From assembly GCF_006542425.1 (NCBI RefSeq), contig NZ_VFID01000011.1, positions 1-64,000 on the forward strand: DNA of 64,000 nt. Reading direction: 5' to 3'. Below the pieces are notes generated by a model. It had not been told where the DNA came from. It searched no databases and was given only the letters and a program-made list of their open reading frames with translations. Below are positions 16,161 to 25,806 of the stretch, piece by piece. The stretch is from Pseudoxanthomonas sp. z9. Lineage in GTDB: Bacteria > Pseudomonadota > Gammaproteobacteria > Xanthomonadales > Xanthomonadaceae. The position numbers were made by a program, and so were the translations under genes. Position 1 is the stretch's first letter. The number at the start of each line of letters is the position of its first letter.

Positions 16161-18880
16161 CCGGCGCCGTCCTCGGTACGCCCGTCAATGAGCAGTTCCA
16201 CGTCCATCAGGGTCGGCTCGTCGGGATCGGCGCGGATGCGGAAGCCCAGCTGCTCGCACATCGCCAGCATGGTGCGGTTGTCGCGCAGCACCTGGCCTTC
16301 CACCGCCGCGAGCCCCAGCCAGCGCGCGTATTCGATCATGATCCGCATCAGGCGCCAGCCGATGCCGTGCCCCTTGAGATCCGAGCGCACCAGGATGCCG
16401 TACTCGCCGCGATCGTAGTTGGCGTCGGCGTGCAGGCGAACCGCGCCCAGCATCCGTCCGCTGGCCGGATCCAGCGCCACCAGCGCCATCGAGCGTGCGT
16501 AGTCGATCTGGGTCAGGCGGGCGATGAATTCGTGGCTGAAATGACGCACCGACTGGAAGAAGCGCAAGCGCAGGTCCTCATCGGTGACATGGGTGAAGAA
16601 CTCGCGGAACATCGCGTCGTCCTCCGGCCGCACCGGCCGCACGAACGCGTCGCTGCCGTCGGCCAGGGTGATGGTGCGCTCCCATTCCTTCGGATACGGG
16701 AAGATCGCGAAGCGCGGATGGCCGCGGCCCTTGTGCAGCTTGCGGCCCGGCGCCACCGCGATGCGCGCGTCCACCGCGATCACGCCGTCGCGATCGGCCA
16801 GCAGCGGATTGATGTCCAGCTGGCGGATTTCCGGGATGTCGGCGGCCAGCTGCGCCAGCTTGACCAGCACCAGCGCGATCGCGCGCTCGTCGGCGGCGGG
16901 CACGTCGCGGTAGGCCTTGAGCACGCGCGAGACCCGGGTGCGGCCGATCAGTTCGTGGGCCAGGCGCAGATCCAGCGGCGGCAATGCCAGTGCCTTGTCG
17001 TCGATCACGTCCACCGCGGTGCCGCCACGCCCGAACACGATCACAGGACCGAACACCTCGTCGTCGGCGATGCCGGCGATCAGCTCGCGCGCCTTCGGCC
17101 GCAGCAGGGTCGGCTGCACCAGCACACCGCCGATGCGCGCGTCCGGACGCGCGGCGCGCGCGCGCTGGAGGATGCCGGCGGCCGCCTCGCGCACCGCGTC
17201 GGCGCTGACCAGGTTCAGGCGCACGCCATCGATGTCGGATTTGTGCGGGATGTCCGGCGACAGGATCTTCACCGCCACCGCCAGGCCCTGCGCGAGCAGC
17301 GGCGCGGCCACCCGCGCGGCGTCGTCCGGATCGCGCGCGCGTTGCAGCGGTGCGACCGGAATTCCGTAGGCTGCCAGCACGTGCGCGGTCGCCAGCGGAT
17401 CCAGCCAGTGCTGGCCGTCCTTCAGCGCTTGCTCCACCAACGCGCGCGCGGCGTCGGTGTCGACCACGAAGTCCTCGGGCAGGCTGGGCGGTGTTTCCAT
17501 CAGCGCCGCCTGCGCCTCGCGATAGCGGACCAGATGCATGAAGCCGCCGACCGCGTCGGACTCGGTCGGGTAGTTGGGAATGCGCGCGGCATCGAGCACT
17601 TCGGCGGCGGCCGGATCGTGGCCCAGCCAGACCGCGAACACCGGCTTGTGCGGCCCGTGCGCGGGGCGCGCCCGCAGCAGGCGGGTCATCGCTTCGGCGG
17701 TCTCCACCGCCGAGGACAGCACGGTGGGCACGTTGACCGCCAGCAGGGCGTCGTTTTCCGGATCGTCGAGCAGCGCGGCGATGGTGGCGGCGTAGCGTTC
17801 GGCGTCGATGTCGGTCAGCAGATCCACCGGATTGCTGCGCGACCAGCCCGCCGGCAGCATCGCGTCGAGACGATCGCGCGTACCGTCGGACAACGCGGCC
17901 AGGGTACCGCCCAGCTCGTGCAGGCGATCCACCGAAAGCGCGCCCACGCCGCCCCCGTTGGTCAGAATCGCCAACCGGCGGCCCGGAAACGCGCGCAGGC
18001 GTCCCAGGGTCTCGGCGGCGGAAAACAGTTCGTCCAGCGAACGTACCTGCAGCAGGCCGGCCCGCCGGAACGCCGCGTCGTACACCGCGCGTGGATGCGC
18101 CAGGTGCTGCACGTGGGTGCTGTCGGCGGTGGCGTGGCCGCCCGCGGTGGAAGGCAGCCCGGATTTCACCACCACCACCGGCTTGGTGCGCGCGGCCGCC
18201 CGCGCGGCCGACATGAATTTGCGCGCGTCCTTGATCGCCTCGACGTAGAGCAGGATGGCGCGGGTGCGATGATCGGTGGCGAAGTAGTCGAGCAGATCGG
18301 CGAAATCCACGTCCAGCGCGTCGCCCAGCGACACCACCGCCGAGAATCCGACCGAGCGGCCGACGCTCCATTCCACCAGTCCGCCGGAAATCGCGCCCGA
18401 TTGCGAAATCAGCGCCAGATCGCCCGCGCTCGGCAGGCGCCCGGCGAGGCTGGCATTGAGGCGCACGTGCGGGGCGATCACGCCCAGGCAGTTCGGCCCC
18501 AGCACGCGCAGGCCCTTCTCGCGCGCGATCGCTTCCAGTTGCGCCGCCGGCGAGTCCGGACCCGAACCCATCGCCGCGGTGAGCACCGCCACCGCGCCGG
18601 CGCCGCACTCGGCGGCTTCGCGGGCGATGCCCGGCACCGTGGCCGGCGGGGTGGCGATCACGACCAGATCCGGCTTCCACGGCAGATCCCGCAGGCGCCG
18701 GGCGGTGGTCACGCCGTCGATCGTGGCCGGATGCAGGTTGACCAGTCCGATCGGTCCGCCGAAACCGGCTTCCAGCAGGTTGTTGATGACCGCGCGTCCG
18801 ACCGAACGCGGCCGCGACCGGCTGCCGACCACCGCCACCGAAGTGGGTCGGAAGATGGATTGCAGGCGGTAGGTGCTCAT
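16157..18880 (-). CDS. pat: Bifunctional acyl-CoA synthetase-like / GNAT protein lysine acetyltransferase (Pat/YfiQ)
   Basis: 907 residues in the Pat/PatZ order: CoA-binding Rossmann domain (SVAVVGSRSRPRSVGRAV at 14-31), succinyl-CoA-ligase-like domains (VLGPNCLGVIAPH, ALISQSGAISGGLVEWS, LAILTNGGGVGALSVD), an ATP-grasp region (VAVKILSPDIPHKSDIDGVR, FGPVIVFGRGGTAVDVIDD) and a C-terminal GNAT acetyltransferase (about 750-900; YGILVRSDLKGHGIGWRLMR binds acetyl-CoA). Pat acetylates lysines of metabolic enzymes such as acetyl-CoA synthetase, lowering activity when acetyl-CoA is high. The position near aceK and icd places three acetate/TCA control points in 8 kb. Confidence 0.93.
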   Translation of the reverse strand: MSTYRLQSIFRPTSVAVVGSRSRPRSVGRAVINNLLEAGFGGPIGLVNLHPATIDGVTTARRLRDLPWKPDLVVIATPPATVPGIAREAAECGAGAVAVLTAAMGSGPDSPAAQLEAIAREKGLRVLGPNCLGVIAPHVRLNASLAGRLPSAGDLALISQSGAISGGLVEWSVGRSVGFSAVVSLGDALDVDFADLLDYFATDHRTRAILLYVEAIKDARKFMSAARAAARTKPVVVVKSGLPSTAGGHATADSTHVQHLAHPRAVYDAAFRRAGLLQVRSLDELFSAAETLGRLRAFPGRRLAILTNGGGVGALSVDRLHELGGTLAALSDGTRDRLDAMLPAGWSRSNPVDLLTDIDAERYAATIAALLDDPENDALLAVNVPTVLSSAVETAEAMTRLLRARPAHGPHKPVFAVWLGHDPAAAEVLDAARIPNYPTESDAVGGFMHLVRYREAQAALMETPPSLPEDFVVDTDAARALVEQALKDGQHWLDPLATAHVLAAYGIPVAPLQRARDPDDAARVAAPLLAQGLAVAVKILSPDIPHKSDIDGVRLNLVSADAVREAAAGILQRARAARPDARIGGVLVQPTLLRPKARELIAGIADDEVFGPVIVFGRGGTAVDVIDDKALALPPLDLRLAHELIGRTRVSRVLKAYRDVPAADERAIALVLVKLAQLAADIPEIRQLDINPLLADRDGVIAVDARIAVAPGRKLHKGRGHPRFAIFPYPKEWERTITLADGSDAFVRPVRPEDDAMFREFFTHVTDEDLRLRFFQSVRHFSHEFIARLTQIDYARSMALVALDPASGRMLGAVRLHADANYDRGEYGILVRSDLKGHGIGWRLMRIMIEYARWLGLAAVEGQVLRDNRTMLAMCEQLGFRIRADPDEPTLMDVELLIDGRTEDGAG

Positions 18881-19026
18881 CGGACTCGGCGGTGAGGTTG
18901 ACGGGACTGGGCCAGGGCGATCCCGGCGGGTGCGTCAAAGGTAACGCGCCCGCCGTCAGCGGGCCATGATCGGATCGCTGGCGACGATCGTCCTGGTGCG
19001 CGATCCTGTGTGACCCGTGGCGTCGC

Positions 19027-20736
19027 CTAGGCCAGCTTCAACGCATCCGGATAGGGCGGCGTGTCCGGATAGTCGCCGGCGGCCAGCCGTGCCTGCAGAT
19101 CGCGCCACCAGCCGGCGCGGAACAGATCGCCATGCGCGGCGCGCAATGCGCTCGCCTGCGGCGCGGGCAGGCCGAGGAACTGCGGGAAGCGTTCCGGAAA
19201 CACGTCGCCAGGACCGACGTAGAACCACGGCCCGTCGGCCATTTCCTCTTCGTAGCAGGTCGGTTGCGGCCAGTCGCGGAAATGGCAGTCGGTGACCAGG
19301 CACAGTTCGTCGTAGTCGTAGAACACCGCGCGGCCGTGCCGCGACACGCCGAAATTCTTCAGCAGCATGTCGCCGGGGAAGATGTTGTTGCGCGCCATGT
19401 CCTTGATCGCCTGGCCGTAATCGATCGCGGCGGCGAGCGCGGCCTCCGGCTTCTGCTCGCGCAGGTACAGGTTGAGCGGACGCAGCCGCCGCTGCACGTA
19501 GCACAGGTGGATGATCAGATCGTCGCCGTCCTCGGTGATGCCGTGCCCGCAGGTGGATAGCAATTCCTCCAGTAGCGCGGGAGCGAAGCGCGCGCGCGGA
19601 AAACGCAGGAAGCGGTAGGGTTGGGTATCCAGCAGGCGGCCGACGCGATCCAGGTGGAACACCAGGTTGTAGCGATCCTCCACGTCCTTGCGGCTGACTT
19701 CCTTGGGATAGGCGAAGCGGTCGCGGATGATCTTGAACACCAGCGGATAGCTGGGCAGGGTGAATACCGCCATCACCATGCCCGGCGTGCCCTCGGCCTG
19801 TACCAGCTGTTCGCCGGCCTGGGTGTCGAAGTGATGGAAGAAGGTTCGGAAGCGCTCGGTCTTGCCCTGCTTGGCCCGGCCCAGCACCGTGTAGATCTCG
19901 TCGATCGGCTTGCCTGGCAGCAATGAGCGCAGGAACACCACCGCGTCGCCGACGGTGGACAGGTCCGCATGGAAGTAGCTGCGCGAGGTGCCGAACAGGT
20001 GCGCCACGTCGCCGCGCCGGGTCAGCACCGCCTCGGCCTTCAGTTTGCCGCCGTCGTTGACCAGCGCGATCACGCAGGGCGAGAAGCGGTGCTCGCCGAA
20101 CACCCGGCCAACCAAGTAGGCGCGACGTTCGCGGTAGAACACCGTGTCCAGCAGTTCGATCCCGCGCACAGGGTTCTCGCCCCAGTGCGCCAGATCGTCC
20201 TGCAGGCGGATGGCAATCGACGCCGCGCAGCGGGTGCGGTGCGCGTAGGGGATGTCGAAACGGTAATCGCCCAGCACCCGCACGAAGGTATCGGTAGGAC
20301 GCTGCTCGGAGACCGCGTAGCTGTGCCGGGCGACCGGATGGGTGATCGCGTCGGTCGGTTCGATGTCCATCGCGATGAACTCGATCGACGGATCCACGCC
20401 GCGGGTCTTGAAGAAGCGTCGGGTCAGGGTGTTGTAGAAGGTCTTGTACAGCTCGCGGTCGATCAGATCCGCGATCAGCCGGTCATAGCCGTCGCGCACC
20501 GCCGACCACAGGGTACGGTCATGCGCGTGATCCAGCAGCGCCGCCTGCAGGCGCAGCGCGCATTCGGCGATGCATTCGTCGTACAGCTCGATGCGCTCGA
20601 CCGCGTCCGCGCGTGCGCCCGCCCAGTCCATGACCTCGAACCGGTGGCGCGCACGCTGGGTGATCTCGGCGAAGCGCGCGTGGTAGTCGGCGAACGCGTC
20701 GTGGATGAGGGTGGCGATGACGGTCGGCTGGATCAT
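19027..20736 (-). CDS. aceK: Isocitrate dehydrogenase kinase/phosphatase
   Basis: 569-residue cytoplasmic bifunctional enzyme that phosphorylates and dephosphorylates isocitrate dehydrogenase, diverting carbon to the glyoxylate shunt. The ATP-binding stretch [20 protein letters not shown], the kinase-core [20 protein letters not shown] and [14 protein letters not shown] are all conserved AceK motifs, and the length matches the E. coli protein (about 578). The ATG overlaps the stop of the upstream LysR gene (ATGA), so the regulator and aceK are co-translated, an arrangement different from the enterobacterial aceBAK operon. Its target Icd, with the target serine, is encoded 1.7 kb upstream at 22405-23733. 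Confidence 0.96.
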   Translation of the reverse strand: MIQPTVIATLIHDAFADYHARFAEITQRARHRFEVMDWAGARADAVERIELYDECIAECALRLQAALLDHAHDRTLWSAVRDGYDRLIADLIDRELYKTFYNTLTRRFFKTRGVDPSIEFIAMDIEPTDAITHPVARHSYAVSEQRPTDTFVRVLGDYRFDIPYAHRTRCAASIAIRLQDDLAHWGENPVRGIELLDTVFYRERRAYLVGRVFGEHRFSPCVIALVNDGGKLKAEAVLTRRGDVAHLFGTSRSYFHADLSTVGDAVVFLRSLLPGKPIDEIYTVLGRAKQGKTERFRTFFHHFDTQAGEQLVQAEGTPGMVMAVFTLPSYPLVFKIIRDRFAYPKEVSRKDVEDRYNLVFHLDRVGRLLDTQPYRFLRFPRARFAPALLEELLSTCGHGITEDGDDLIIHLCYVQRRLRPLNLYLREQKPEAALAAAIDYGQAIKDMARNNIFPGDMLLKNFGVSRHGRAVFYDYDELCLVTDCHFRDWPQPTCYEEEMADGPWFYVGPGDVFPERFPQFLGLPAPQASALRAAHGDLFRAGWWRDLQARLAAGDYPDTPPYPDALKLA

Positions 20737-21605
20737 GCGTCCACCCGCGCCTGCTCCAGTACCCATTTGCGCACGGTCTGGAAGTCCGGATGGATCAGGC
20801 TGCGCTCCGGATAGACCAGGTAGTGGGCGAAGTCGGCCTGCAGGCATTTGCCGGTCAGCGGGACTAGCCGGCCCGCCTTGATCAGCGGTTCGGCGAGGGT
20901 GAGCCGCGCCAGCGCCACACCCATGCCCTGCGCGGCGGCCTGGTGCAGGGTCTCGGTATCGTCGAACTGGGCCACGAAGCGGCGCGGCACCTCGCCACCG
21001 AATTCCGCGAACCATTCCTTCCAGCGGTCGGAGGGATCGCCCAGCAGCGGCAGGCTGCCGATGCGCGCAAGCGCCGGCTTGCCGTGGCGCTTGAGGAAGG
21101 CCGGGCTGGCGACCGGCTGGATCCACTCGTGAAACAGCAGTTCGGCACGGACGCCGGGCCAGCGGCCGCCACCCAGCCGCAGTGCCACGTCCACCGGTTC
21201 GCGATCGAAATCCACCACGTGGGTGCTCGATTGCAGGTTCAGGCCGAGCTCCGGATGGGCGGCCAGGAAATCGGGCAGGCGCGGCACCAGCCAGGCGGTG
21301 GCCATCGACGGAATCAGGCTCAGGGTGATGACGTGGTCATTGCGCGCCGACATCCGTTGCAGCGCGTGGCCGATCGCGTCCAGCGGCGTGGCCACCGCGT
21401 CGAACAGGCGCTGGCCCTCCGGGGTCAGTTCGACCCCGCGCGGTCCGCGTGCGAGCAACTTGTGGCCGACCCGCTCTTCCAGCAGTCGCATCCGGTGGCT
21501 GAGCGCGCTCACCGTCAGGTGCATGGCCTCGGCCGCGCGGGTGAGGTTCCTCAGCCGCGCGGCGGTGACGAAGGCGTCGATCTGGTCCAGCGGCAAACGG
21601 CTCAT
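20733..21605 (-). CDS. LysR-family transcriptional regulator (GcvA-like)
   Basis: 290-residue LysR protein: N-terminal helix-turn-helix [20 protein letters not shown], then [18 protein letters not shown], and a C-terminal substrate-binding domain ([40 protein letters not shown]) of the GcvA/AmpR subgroup. ATG 21605 fits the family; an upstream frame start at 21635 lies in the operator. A 15-bp palindrome stands 16 bp before the start (21621-21635), consistent with autoregulation. Co-transcribed with aceK by a 4-base overlap, so it may control the glyoxylate switch; the effector is unknown. Divergent from the small gene at 21729. Confidence 0.9.
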   Translation of the reverse strand: MSRLPLDQIDAFVTAARLRNLTRAAEAMHLTVSALSHRMRLLEERVGHKLLARGPRGVELTPEGQRLFDAVATPLDAIGHALQRMSARNDHVITLSLIPSMATAWLVPRLPDFLAAHPELGLNLQSSTHVVDFDREPVDVALRLGGGRWPGVRAELLFHEWIQPVASPAFLKRHGKPALARIGSLPLLGDPSDRWKEWFAEFGGEVPRRFVAQFDDTETLHQAAAQGMGVALARLTLAEPLIKAGRLVPLTGKCLQADFAHYLVYPERSLIHPDFQTVRKWVLEQARVDA

Positions 21606-21620
21606 GCGGATTGGTCCATG

Positions 21621-21635
21621 TTGAACCCGGTTCAA
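21621..21635. promoter_or_regulatory. Candidate LysR operator, 15-bp palindrome
   Basis: TTGAACCCGGTTCAA: two 7-bp arms (TTGAACC/GGTTCAA) around one base, in the divergent gap between the LysR gene and the small gene at 21729. A related half site GTTCAAG follows at 21694-21700. Position and T-N-A symmetry suit a LysR recognition site; overlap with the RBS region of the LysR gene suggests self-repression. Confidence 0.5.
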
Positions 21636-21728
21636 GGCTGGCTTGCGGAGGTTTCGCTTTTTCGGCGATCAGGATGAGCCTAACTTGGTTCCTGTTCAAG
21701 CCGGACGTCCCGGCGGCAGGAGAATCCC

Positions 21729-21953
21729 ATGCGTACCGAAACGAAACATTCGTGGTGGCGTGAACTGGGCGCCGTCAGCCAGGGCATGCTGTTTCTCGAT
21801 GGCCACATCGCCAGCACCGAAGCGCTCCGCGCGAGCGACGGCGAGCAGCGCCCGACGCGGCGTCCGGTCCCGCCGGAACGCCACGAGCGCGCCCTGCGGG
21901 TGCTGCACGCCCGCCGGCGGCGCGAGATGACCGCGCTGTCGTTGTTCCGGTGA
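21729..21953 (+). CDS. Small protein of unknown function divergent from LysR gene
   Basis: 74-residue, very basic ORF (RTETKHSWWRELGAVSQGML, then FLDGHIASTEALR and a C-terminal ERHERALRVLHARRRREMT). No family recognised. The first 32 residues look like a folded segment (WW, GAVSQGMLFLDGH), the rest is Arg-rich. GGCAGGAG lies a few bases before the ATG (AGGAG at spacing 6). Divergent placement beside a LysR gene with a palindrome in between suggests control by that regulator. Confidence 0.5.
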   Translation: MRTETKHSWWRELGAVSQGMLFLDGHIASTEALRASDGEQRPTRRPVPPERHERALRVLHARRRREMTALSLFR

Positions 21954-22050
21954 GCGCGCGGCGCCGGCTCGGGAGCGACGCGCTTTACTTCGCCTTGATC
22001 GGCCGGAGGTTGTTGCAAGCGAAAGAGGGGACTAAGGGACTTGCCTGTCG

Positions 22051-22320
22051 CGCGAAGAGCCCATCCCCCGTCGCCTTCGGCGCCCGCCCCCTTTTTCAAA
22101 GGGGGCTGACGATCAACCCCGACGCTCGGAAAGCGGCCTTGCCTCCTCCTTTGAAAAAGGGGGGACCGAGGGGGATTTGCCTTTGGCGCGAAGAGCCAAT
22201 CCCCCACCGCCTTCGGCGCCCGCCCCCATTTTCAAAGGGGCAGACGAGCAACCCCGACGCTCGGAAACCGGCTTTGCCTCCCCCTTTGAAAAAGGGGGAC
22301 CGAGGGGGATTTGCCTTTGG
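22051..22320. repeat. Two tandem ~135-bp units of the dispersed CCCCCT repeat family
   Basis: Two direct units (22051-22186 and 22187-22320) that begin CGCGAAGAGC and contain inverted segments such as CCCCCTTTTTCAAAGGGGG and CCTTTGAAAAAGGGGG, ending GAGGGGGATTTGCCTTTGG. The same modules occur at 48.7, 55.96, 58.7 and 59.9 kb. With the flanking 21954-22050 and 22321-22343 they fill the gap between the small gene and icd; no gene is supported there, although reading frames pass through by chance. Confidence 0.8.
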
Positions 22321-22343
22321 CGCGGAGTTGCGGGAATCGCCCC

Positions 22344-22380
22344 CCAAAAAGAAGACGCCCGGCACAAGGCCGGGCGTCCA
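22344..22380 (-). terminator. Rho-independent terminator of icd
   Basis: On the minus strand a 10-bp stem GACGCCCGGC/GCCGGGCGTC with a 5-base loop (22354-22378) is followed by TTCTTTTTG. It lies 25 bp after the icd stop codon, so it ends the icd transcript before the repeat block. Confidence 0.8.
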
Positions 22381-22404
22381 CGACATCAACCGCGGATCAG
22401 CACC

Positions 22405-23733
22405 TCACAGGTGCTTGATGATCTCGTCGGCGAACTCGCTGCACTTCACTTCGGTGGCGCCCTCCATCAGGCGGGCGAAGTCGTAGGTCACGCGCTTGCT
22501 GGCGATGGCCTTGTTGACGCCGTCGATGATCTTGTCGGCGGCCTCGGTCCAGCCCATGTAGCGCAGCATCATCTCGCCGGACAGGATCACCGAACCCGGG
22601 TTCACCTTGTCCAGATCGGCGTACTTGGGCGCGGTGCCGTGGGTCGCCTCGAACACCGCGTGGCCGGTCACGTAGTTGATGTTGGCGCCCGGCGCGATGC
22701 CGATGCCGCCGACCTGCGCGGCCAGCGCGTCGGACAGGTAGTCACCATTGAGGTTGAGCGTGGCGGACACGTCGTACTCGCGCGGACGCAGCAGGATCTG
22801 CTGCAGGAACGCATCGGCGATGGCGTCCTTGATGACGATGCCCGCGCCCGGCTTGCCTTCCGGAATCACGTGCCACGGACCGCCGTCCAGCTCCACCGCG
22901 CCGAAGTAGTCGCGTGCCACCTGGTAGCCCCAGTCACGGAAGCCACCCTCGGTGAACTTCATGATGTTGCCCTTGTGCACCAGCGTGACCGACTTGCGGC
23001 CGTTGTCGATGGCGTACTGGATGGCGCTGTGGACCAGGCGCTCGGTGCCCAGGCGGCTGACCGGCTTGATGCCCAGGCCGACGTCCACGCCCACCTCGCG
23101 GTGCGGCGCGCCGATGCCTTCCAGCGCCTGCTGCCACTCGTTGGCCTTTTCCTGGGTGCCGAAGCGGATCTTGCCGAACGCCTGCGGGAATTCCTTGGCC
23201 AGGAAGTCCAGCACCTTCTGCGACTCGGCGCTGCCGCCGGCCCATTCGATGCCGGCGTAGATGTCCTCGGTGTTCTCGCGGAAGATCACCATGTCGACGT
23301 CGCCCGGCTTCTTGACCGGCGAGGGCACGCCCTCGAACCAGCGCACCGGGCGCAGGCAGACGTACAGGTCCAGCATCTGGCGCAGCGCCACGTTGAGCGA
23401 GCGGATGCCGCCGCCGACCGGCGTGGTCAGCGGGCCCTTGATCGAGACCAGATAGTCGCGGCAGGCCTGCACGGTCGAATCCGGCAGCCAGGTGCCGAAC
23501 TGGTTGTTCGATTTCTCGCCGGCGAACACTTCCAGCCAATGGATCTTCTTGGCGCCGCCGTAGGCTTTTTCCACCGCCGCGTCGAGCACGCGGACGCTGG
23601 CGCGCCAGATGTCCGGACCGGTGCCGTCACCCTCGATGAAGGGAATGATCGGGTGGTTGGGGACATTGAGCTTGCCGCCGGAGATGGTGATCTTCTCACC
23701 GCCGGGGGGCGGGGTGAGGACAGGTTCTGCCAT
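22405..23733 (-). CDS. icd: NADP-dependent isocitrate dehydrogenase
   Basis: 442-residue TCA-cycle enzyme converting isocitrate and NADP+ to 2-oxoglutarate, CO2 and NADPH. The AceK phosphorylation site is present in [12 protein letters not shown] (Ser112, matching E. coli Ser113). [37 protein letters not shown] and [13 protein letters not shown] are conserved; Lys-Tyr in the last motif specify NADP. The N-terminus has about 20 extra residues ([18 protein letters not shown]) compared with 416-residue E. coli Icd. ATG 23733 has GGGAGCAG six bases upstream. The neighbouring aceK gene supports reversible inactivation by phosphorylation. Ends in a strong terminator. Confidence 0.97.
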   Translation of the reverse strand: MAEPVLTPPPGGEKITISGGKLNVPNHPIIPFIEGDGTGPDIWRASVRVLDAAVEKAYGGAKKIHWLEVFAGEKSNNQFGTWLPDSTVQACRDYLVSIKGPLTTPVGGGIRSLNVALRQMLDLYVCLRPVRWFEGVPSPVKKPGDVDMVIFRENTEDIYAGIEWAGGSAESQKVLDFLAKEFPQAFGKIRFGTQEKANEWQQALEGIGAPHREVGVDVGLGIKPVSRLGTERLVHSAIQYAIDNGRKSVTLVHKGNIMKFTEGGFRDWGYQVARDYFGAVELDGGPWHVIPEGKPGAGIVIKDAIADAFLQQILLRPREYDVSATLNLNGDYLSDALAAQVGGIGIAPGANINYVTGHAVFEATHGTAPKYADLDKVNPGSVILSGEMMLRYMGWTEAADKIIDGVNKAIASKRVTYDFARLMEGATEVKCSEFADEIIKHL

Positions 23734-23920
23734 GGAACTGCTCCCGGTTGAGATGGCACGCGGCGGACCGCGCGCAGGGTGAACAAAAAAGGGTCCCGCA
23801 AAGGGCGTGGGGTACGACGGGGTGAAGCGGACCCCCATTGTCGCGGTTTATGCAGCCATGGGCAAAACCCGGATCACCGTGGCCCGGCGTATGGCCCGCG
23901 GCATGGCGGGACGTCGCAAC

Positions 23921-23951
23921 AAAAAAAGCGGGCGCGATTCGCATCGCGCCC
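23921..23951 (-). terminator. Rho-independent terminator
   Basis: Minus-strand hairpin GGGCGCGAT/ATCGCGCCC (9-bp stem, short loop) followed by a run of seven T after GC, 35 bp downstream of the stop of the lipoprotein gene at 23986-24474. A clean intrinsic terminator for that gene. Confidence 0.8.
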
Positions 23952-23985
23952 GAGCTTGCCCACCAGGGTGGGAGAGAGGGTGGGA

Positions 23986-24474
23986 TTACTTGACTTCGAT
24001 TTCCTGGGTCATGCCGACGGCCTGCCCATCCAAGGTCACGTCGACCTTGTACTTGCCGGCGGGCCAGGGATTGGCATTGGTGAATTCGATGTTCGTGGTG
24101 CCGGCATCCTCGGCCTTGATGGCTTGAGTCTTCTGGCCAGCAACCTGCCCGTCCTGGTAGGTCAACTTGGCATCGATATTGGCATTGGCCGGGGCGCTCG
24201 CATCGGTCTTCACCGAAACGATGATCTTGTCCTTCGGGGTGAAGGTGGAAACGGCTGCAACCGACTTGTCGGCGGCCGCGGTGTTGCCCACGGTCACACT
24301 GGTCGCACTCACCGGAGCGGGAGCGGGTTCGGCCGGAGCGGGCGCCGGAGCCGGAGCGGGTTCCGTCGCCGCCGGCGGTGCGGCGACCGGCTCTTCCTTC
24401 TTCTTGCAGGCGGCCAGGGCCACGGTGCCGGCCAGCGCGATCATCAGGGCATAGGAAATGCGGTTCTGCTTCAT
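23986..24474 (-). CDS. Proline/alanine-rich lipoprotein of unknown function
   Basis: 162 residues. Lipoprotein signal (MIALAGTVALAACKKKEE, lipidated Cys23), then a low-complexity linker of about 35 residues alternating Ala-Pro, typical of a tether through peptidoglycan or from the outer membrane, then a small beta-rich domain (SVTVGNTAAADKSVAAVSTF, KIIVSVKTDASA, YKVDVTLDGQAVGMTQEIEV) resembling Ig-like modules used in DUF-type envelope proteins. No specific family. Followed by its own terminator; 51 bp downstream of the LysM gene, which may share the transcript. Confidence 0.8.
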   Translation of the reverse strand: MKQNRISYALMIALAGTVALAACKKKEEPVAAPPAATEPAPAPAPAPAEPAPAPVSATSVTVGNTAAADKSVAAVSTFTPKDKIIVSVKTDASAPANANIDAKLTYQDGQVAGQKTQAIKAEDAGTTNIEFTNANPWPAGKYKVDVTLDGQAVGMTQEIEVK

Positions 24475-24525
24475 GGTGTCAGTCCTTGTGTCAGCCGTTG
24501 AATGGTCGGTAGGGTGAGCGCGCGG

Positions 24526-24831
24526 TCAGGCGATGCTGTCCTTGGGAGGCAGCTTGATCACCTGGCCCGGGAAGATCCGATCCGGATCCTCGATAACGTC
24601 GCGATTGGCCTCGAAGATGTGCTTCCAGGCATTGGCACTGCCGTAGTGTTCCTTGGCGATCTTGGAGAGCGTGTCGCCCTTCTCGATCGTGTAGCTCTGT
24701 TCGCCGACCAGTTCCTCGGTGCTGTCCACCCGTGCGGTGACACCGGAGAAGTCAGCCTTCTCCACGAGTTGCTCGGTGGAATCCACCTTCGCGGTGACGC
24801 CCGAAAAATCCGCTTTCTTCTCGTTGCTCAT
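24526..24831 (-). CDS. LysM-domain protein with duplicated N-terminal motif
   Basis: 101 residues. The C-terminal half is one LysM peptidoglycan-binding domain (SYTIEKGDTLSKIAKEHYG at about 48-66, then IFEANRDVIEDPDRIFPGQV), close to the YgaU/Kbp type that acts in the cytoplasm or periplasm. There is no signal peptide. The N-terminal half is an exact-spacing tandem duplication with a period of 19 residues: KADFSGVTAKVDSTEQLVE (6-24) then KADFSGVTARVDSTEELVG (25-43). GGAAGGA precedes the ATG. YgaU/Kbp-like proteins bind K+ or act in the envelope; this one is unassigned. Confidence 0.85.
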   Translation of the reverse strand: MSNEKKADFSGVTAKVDSTEQLVEKADFSGVTARVDSTEELVGEQSYTIEKGDTLSKIAKEHYGSANAWKHIFEANRDVIEDPDRIFPGQVIKLPPKDSIA

Positions 24832-24938
24832 ACACAACCGTCCTTCCGTGCAGGATGTTGGGACGAGCTAGCCTTGCATGCGCCCTGTTAAGAAATCATG
24901 GCATTGGTGTGAAGGCCGGCGTGGCCTTCAGCCACCGG

Positions 24939-25754
24939 CTATTGGCGCGGTTCACGTTGCGCCGGAAGCGCGGTTACGCCCGGGGTGGCGCGCCAGGGAT
25001 TGATGTCCAGCCCCCCGCGGCGGGTATAGCGCGCTTCCACCGACAGCCATTGCGGCGAGCAATGCGTCATCAAATCGCAATGGATGCGTTCGACGCACTG
25101 CTCATGGAACTCGGCGTGATCGCGGAACCCGACCAGATAGCGCAGCAGTTCGGCGCGATCGATGCGCGGACCCGCGTAGCGGATGATCACCGTGGCCCAG
25201 TCAGGCTGGCCGGTGACCGGACAGTTGGATTTGAGCAGCGCCGACACTAGGGTTTCCTCCACCAGCACGGCGCTGTCGATCAGCAGTCCCTCCGGGCGCG
25301 GCGGGCCGTAGTGATCGATCTCCACGTCCAGTTCGTCCAGCGATTCGCCCTCGATCGCTTCGGTCATCGGCGGCAAGCCGAATGCCACCGTCACGTCGGC
25401 GCTCGCGCGCGCGGACAGGTCGGTACGGATGCACTCCAGCACCGCGGCATCGCTGTTGAAGCGGGTGGCGTTGAGCGAATTGAGGAACAGCTTGAGCGAC
25501 TTGGATTCGATCAGGTTCGGCGAATCGCAGGGCACGGTGAAGGTCGCGGTGGCGACCCGCGGCTTGCCGCGCGCGTCCAGCCAGCTCAGCTCATAGGCGT
25601 GCCAGCGGTCGTGTCCGGCGAACGGCAGCGTGTCGTCGGCGATGCCGATCTCCGCGCGCGCCTGGCGGCGCGGAATCGGGAACAGCAGGCTGGGATCGTA
25701 GTGATCCGGATAGGCGACTTCGCGCCCCAGCAGGGAATCTTCGGGCTTGCTCAT
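24939..25754 (-). CDS. queF: NADPH-dependent 7-cyano-7-deazaguanine reductase QueF
   Basis: 271-residue type II (two-domain) QueF, which reduces the nitrile preQ0 to preQ1 in queuosine synthesis for tRNA. The substrate motif [17 protein letters not shown] (83-99) and the catalytic Cys178 with Asp185 in [11 protein letters not shown] are conserved. Length is that of the E. coli enzyme (about 282). Apparently single gene, divergent from the chagasin-like gene; no preQ1 riboswitch is evident upstream, only 52 bp separate the two starts. Confidence 0.95.
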   Translation of the reverse strand: MSKPEDSLLGREVAYPDHYDPSLLFPIPRRQARAEIGIADDTLPFAGHDRWHAYELSWLDARGKPRVATATFTVPCDSPNLIESKSLKLFLNSLNATRFNSDAAVLECIRTDLSARASADVTVAFGLPPMTEAIEGESLDELDVEIDHYGPPRPEGLLIDSAVLVEETLVSALLKSNCPVTGQPDWATVIIRYAGPRIDRAELLRYLVGFRDHAEFHEQCVERIHCDLMTHCSPQWLSVEARYTRRGGLDINPWRATPGVTALPAQREPRQ

Positions 25755-25806
25755 GGTGTTAGTTTAGTCCCGCCCGCCTGTACGCCAGGCCGTCTGGGAG
25801 AGCGCC

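Noticed and set aside
16367-18895. 842-aa ORF on the plus strand
   Set aside because: Antisense of pat; high GC gives long open frames, and it has no recognisable domain.
22177-23751. 524-aa plus ORF through the repeats and opposite icd
   Set aside because: Antisense to icd with a repeat-derived beginning.
24939-25806. preQ1 riboswitch for queF
   Set aside because: Only 52 bp lie between queF and the divergent gene and no preQ1 aptamer pattern is visible.
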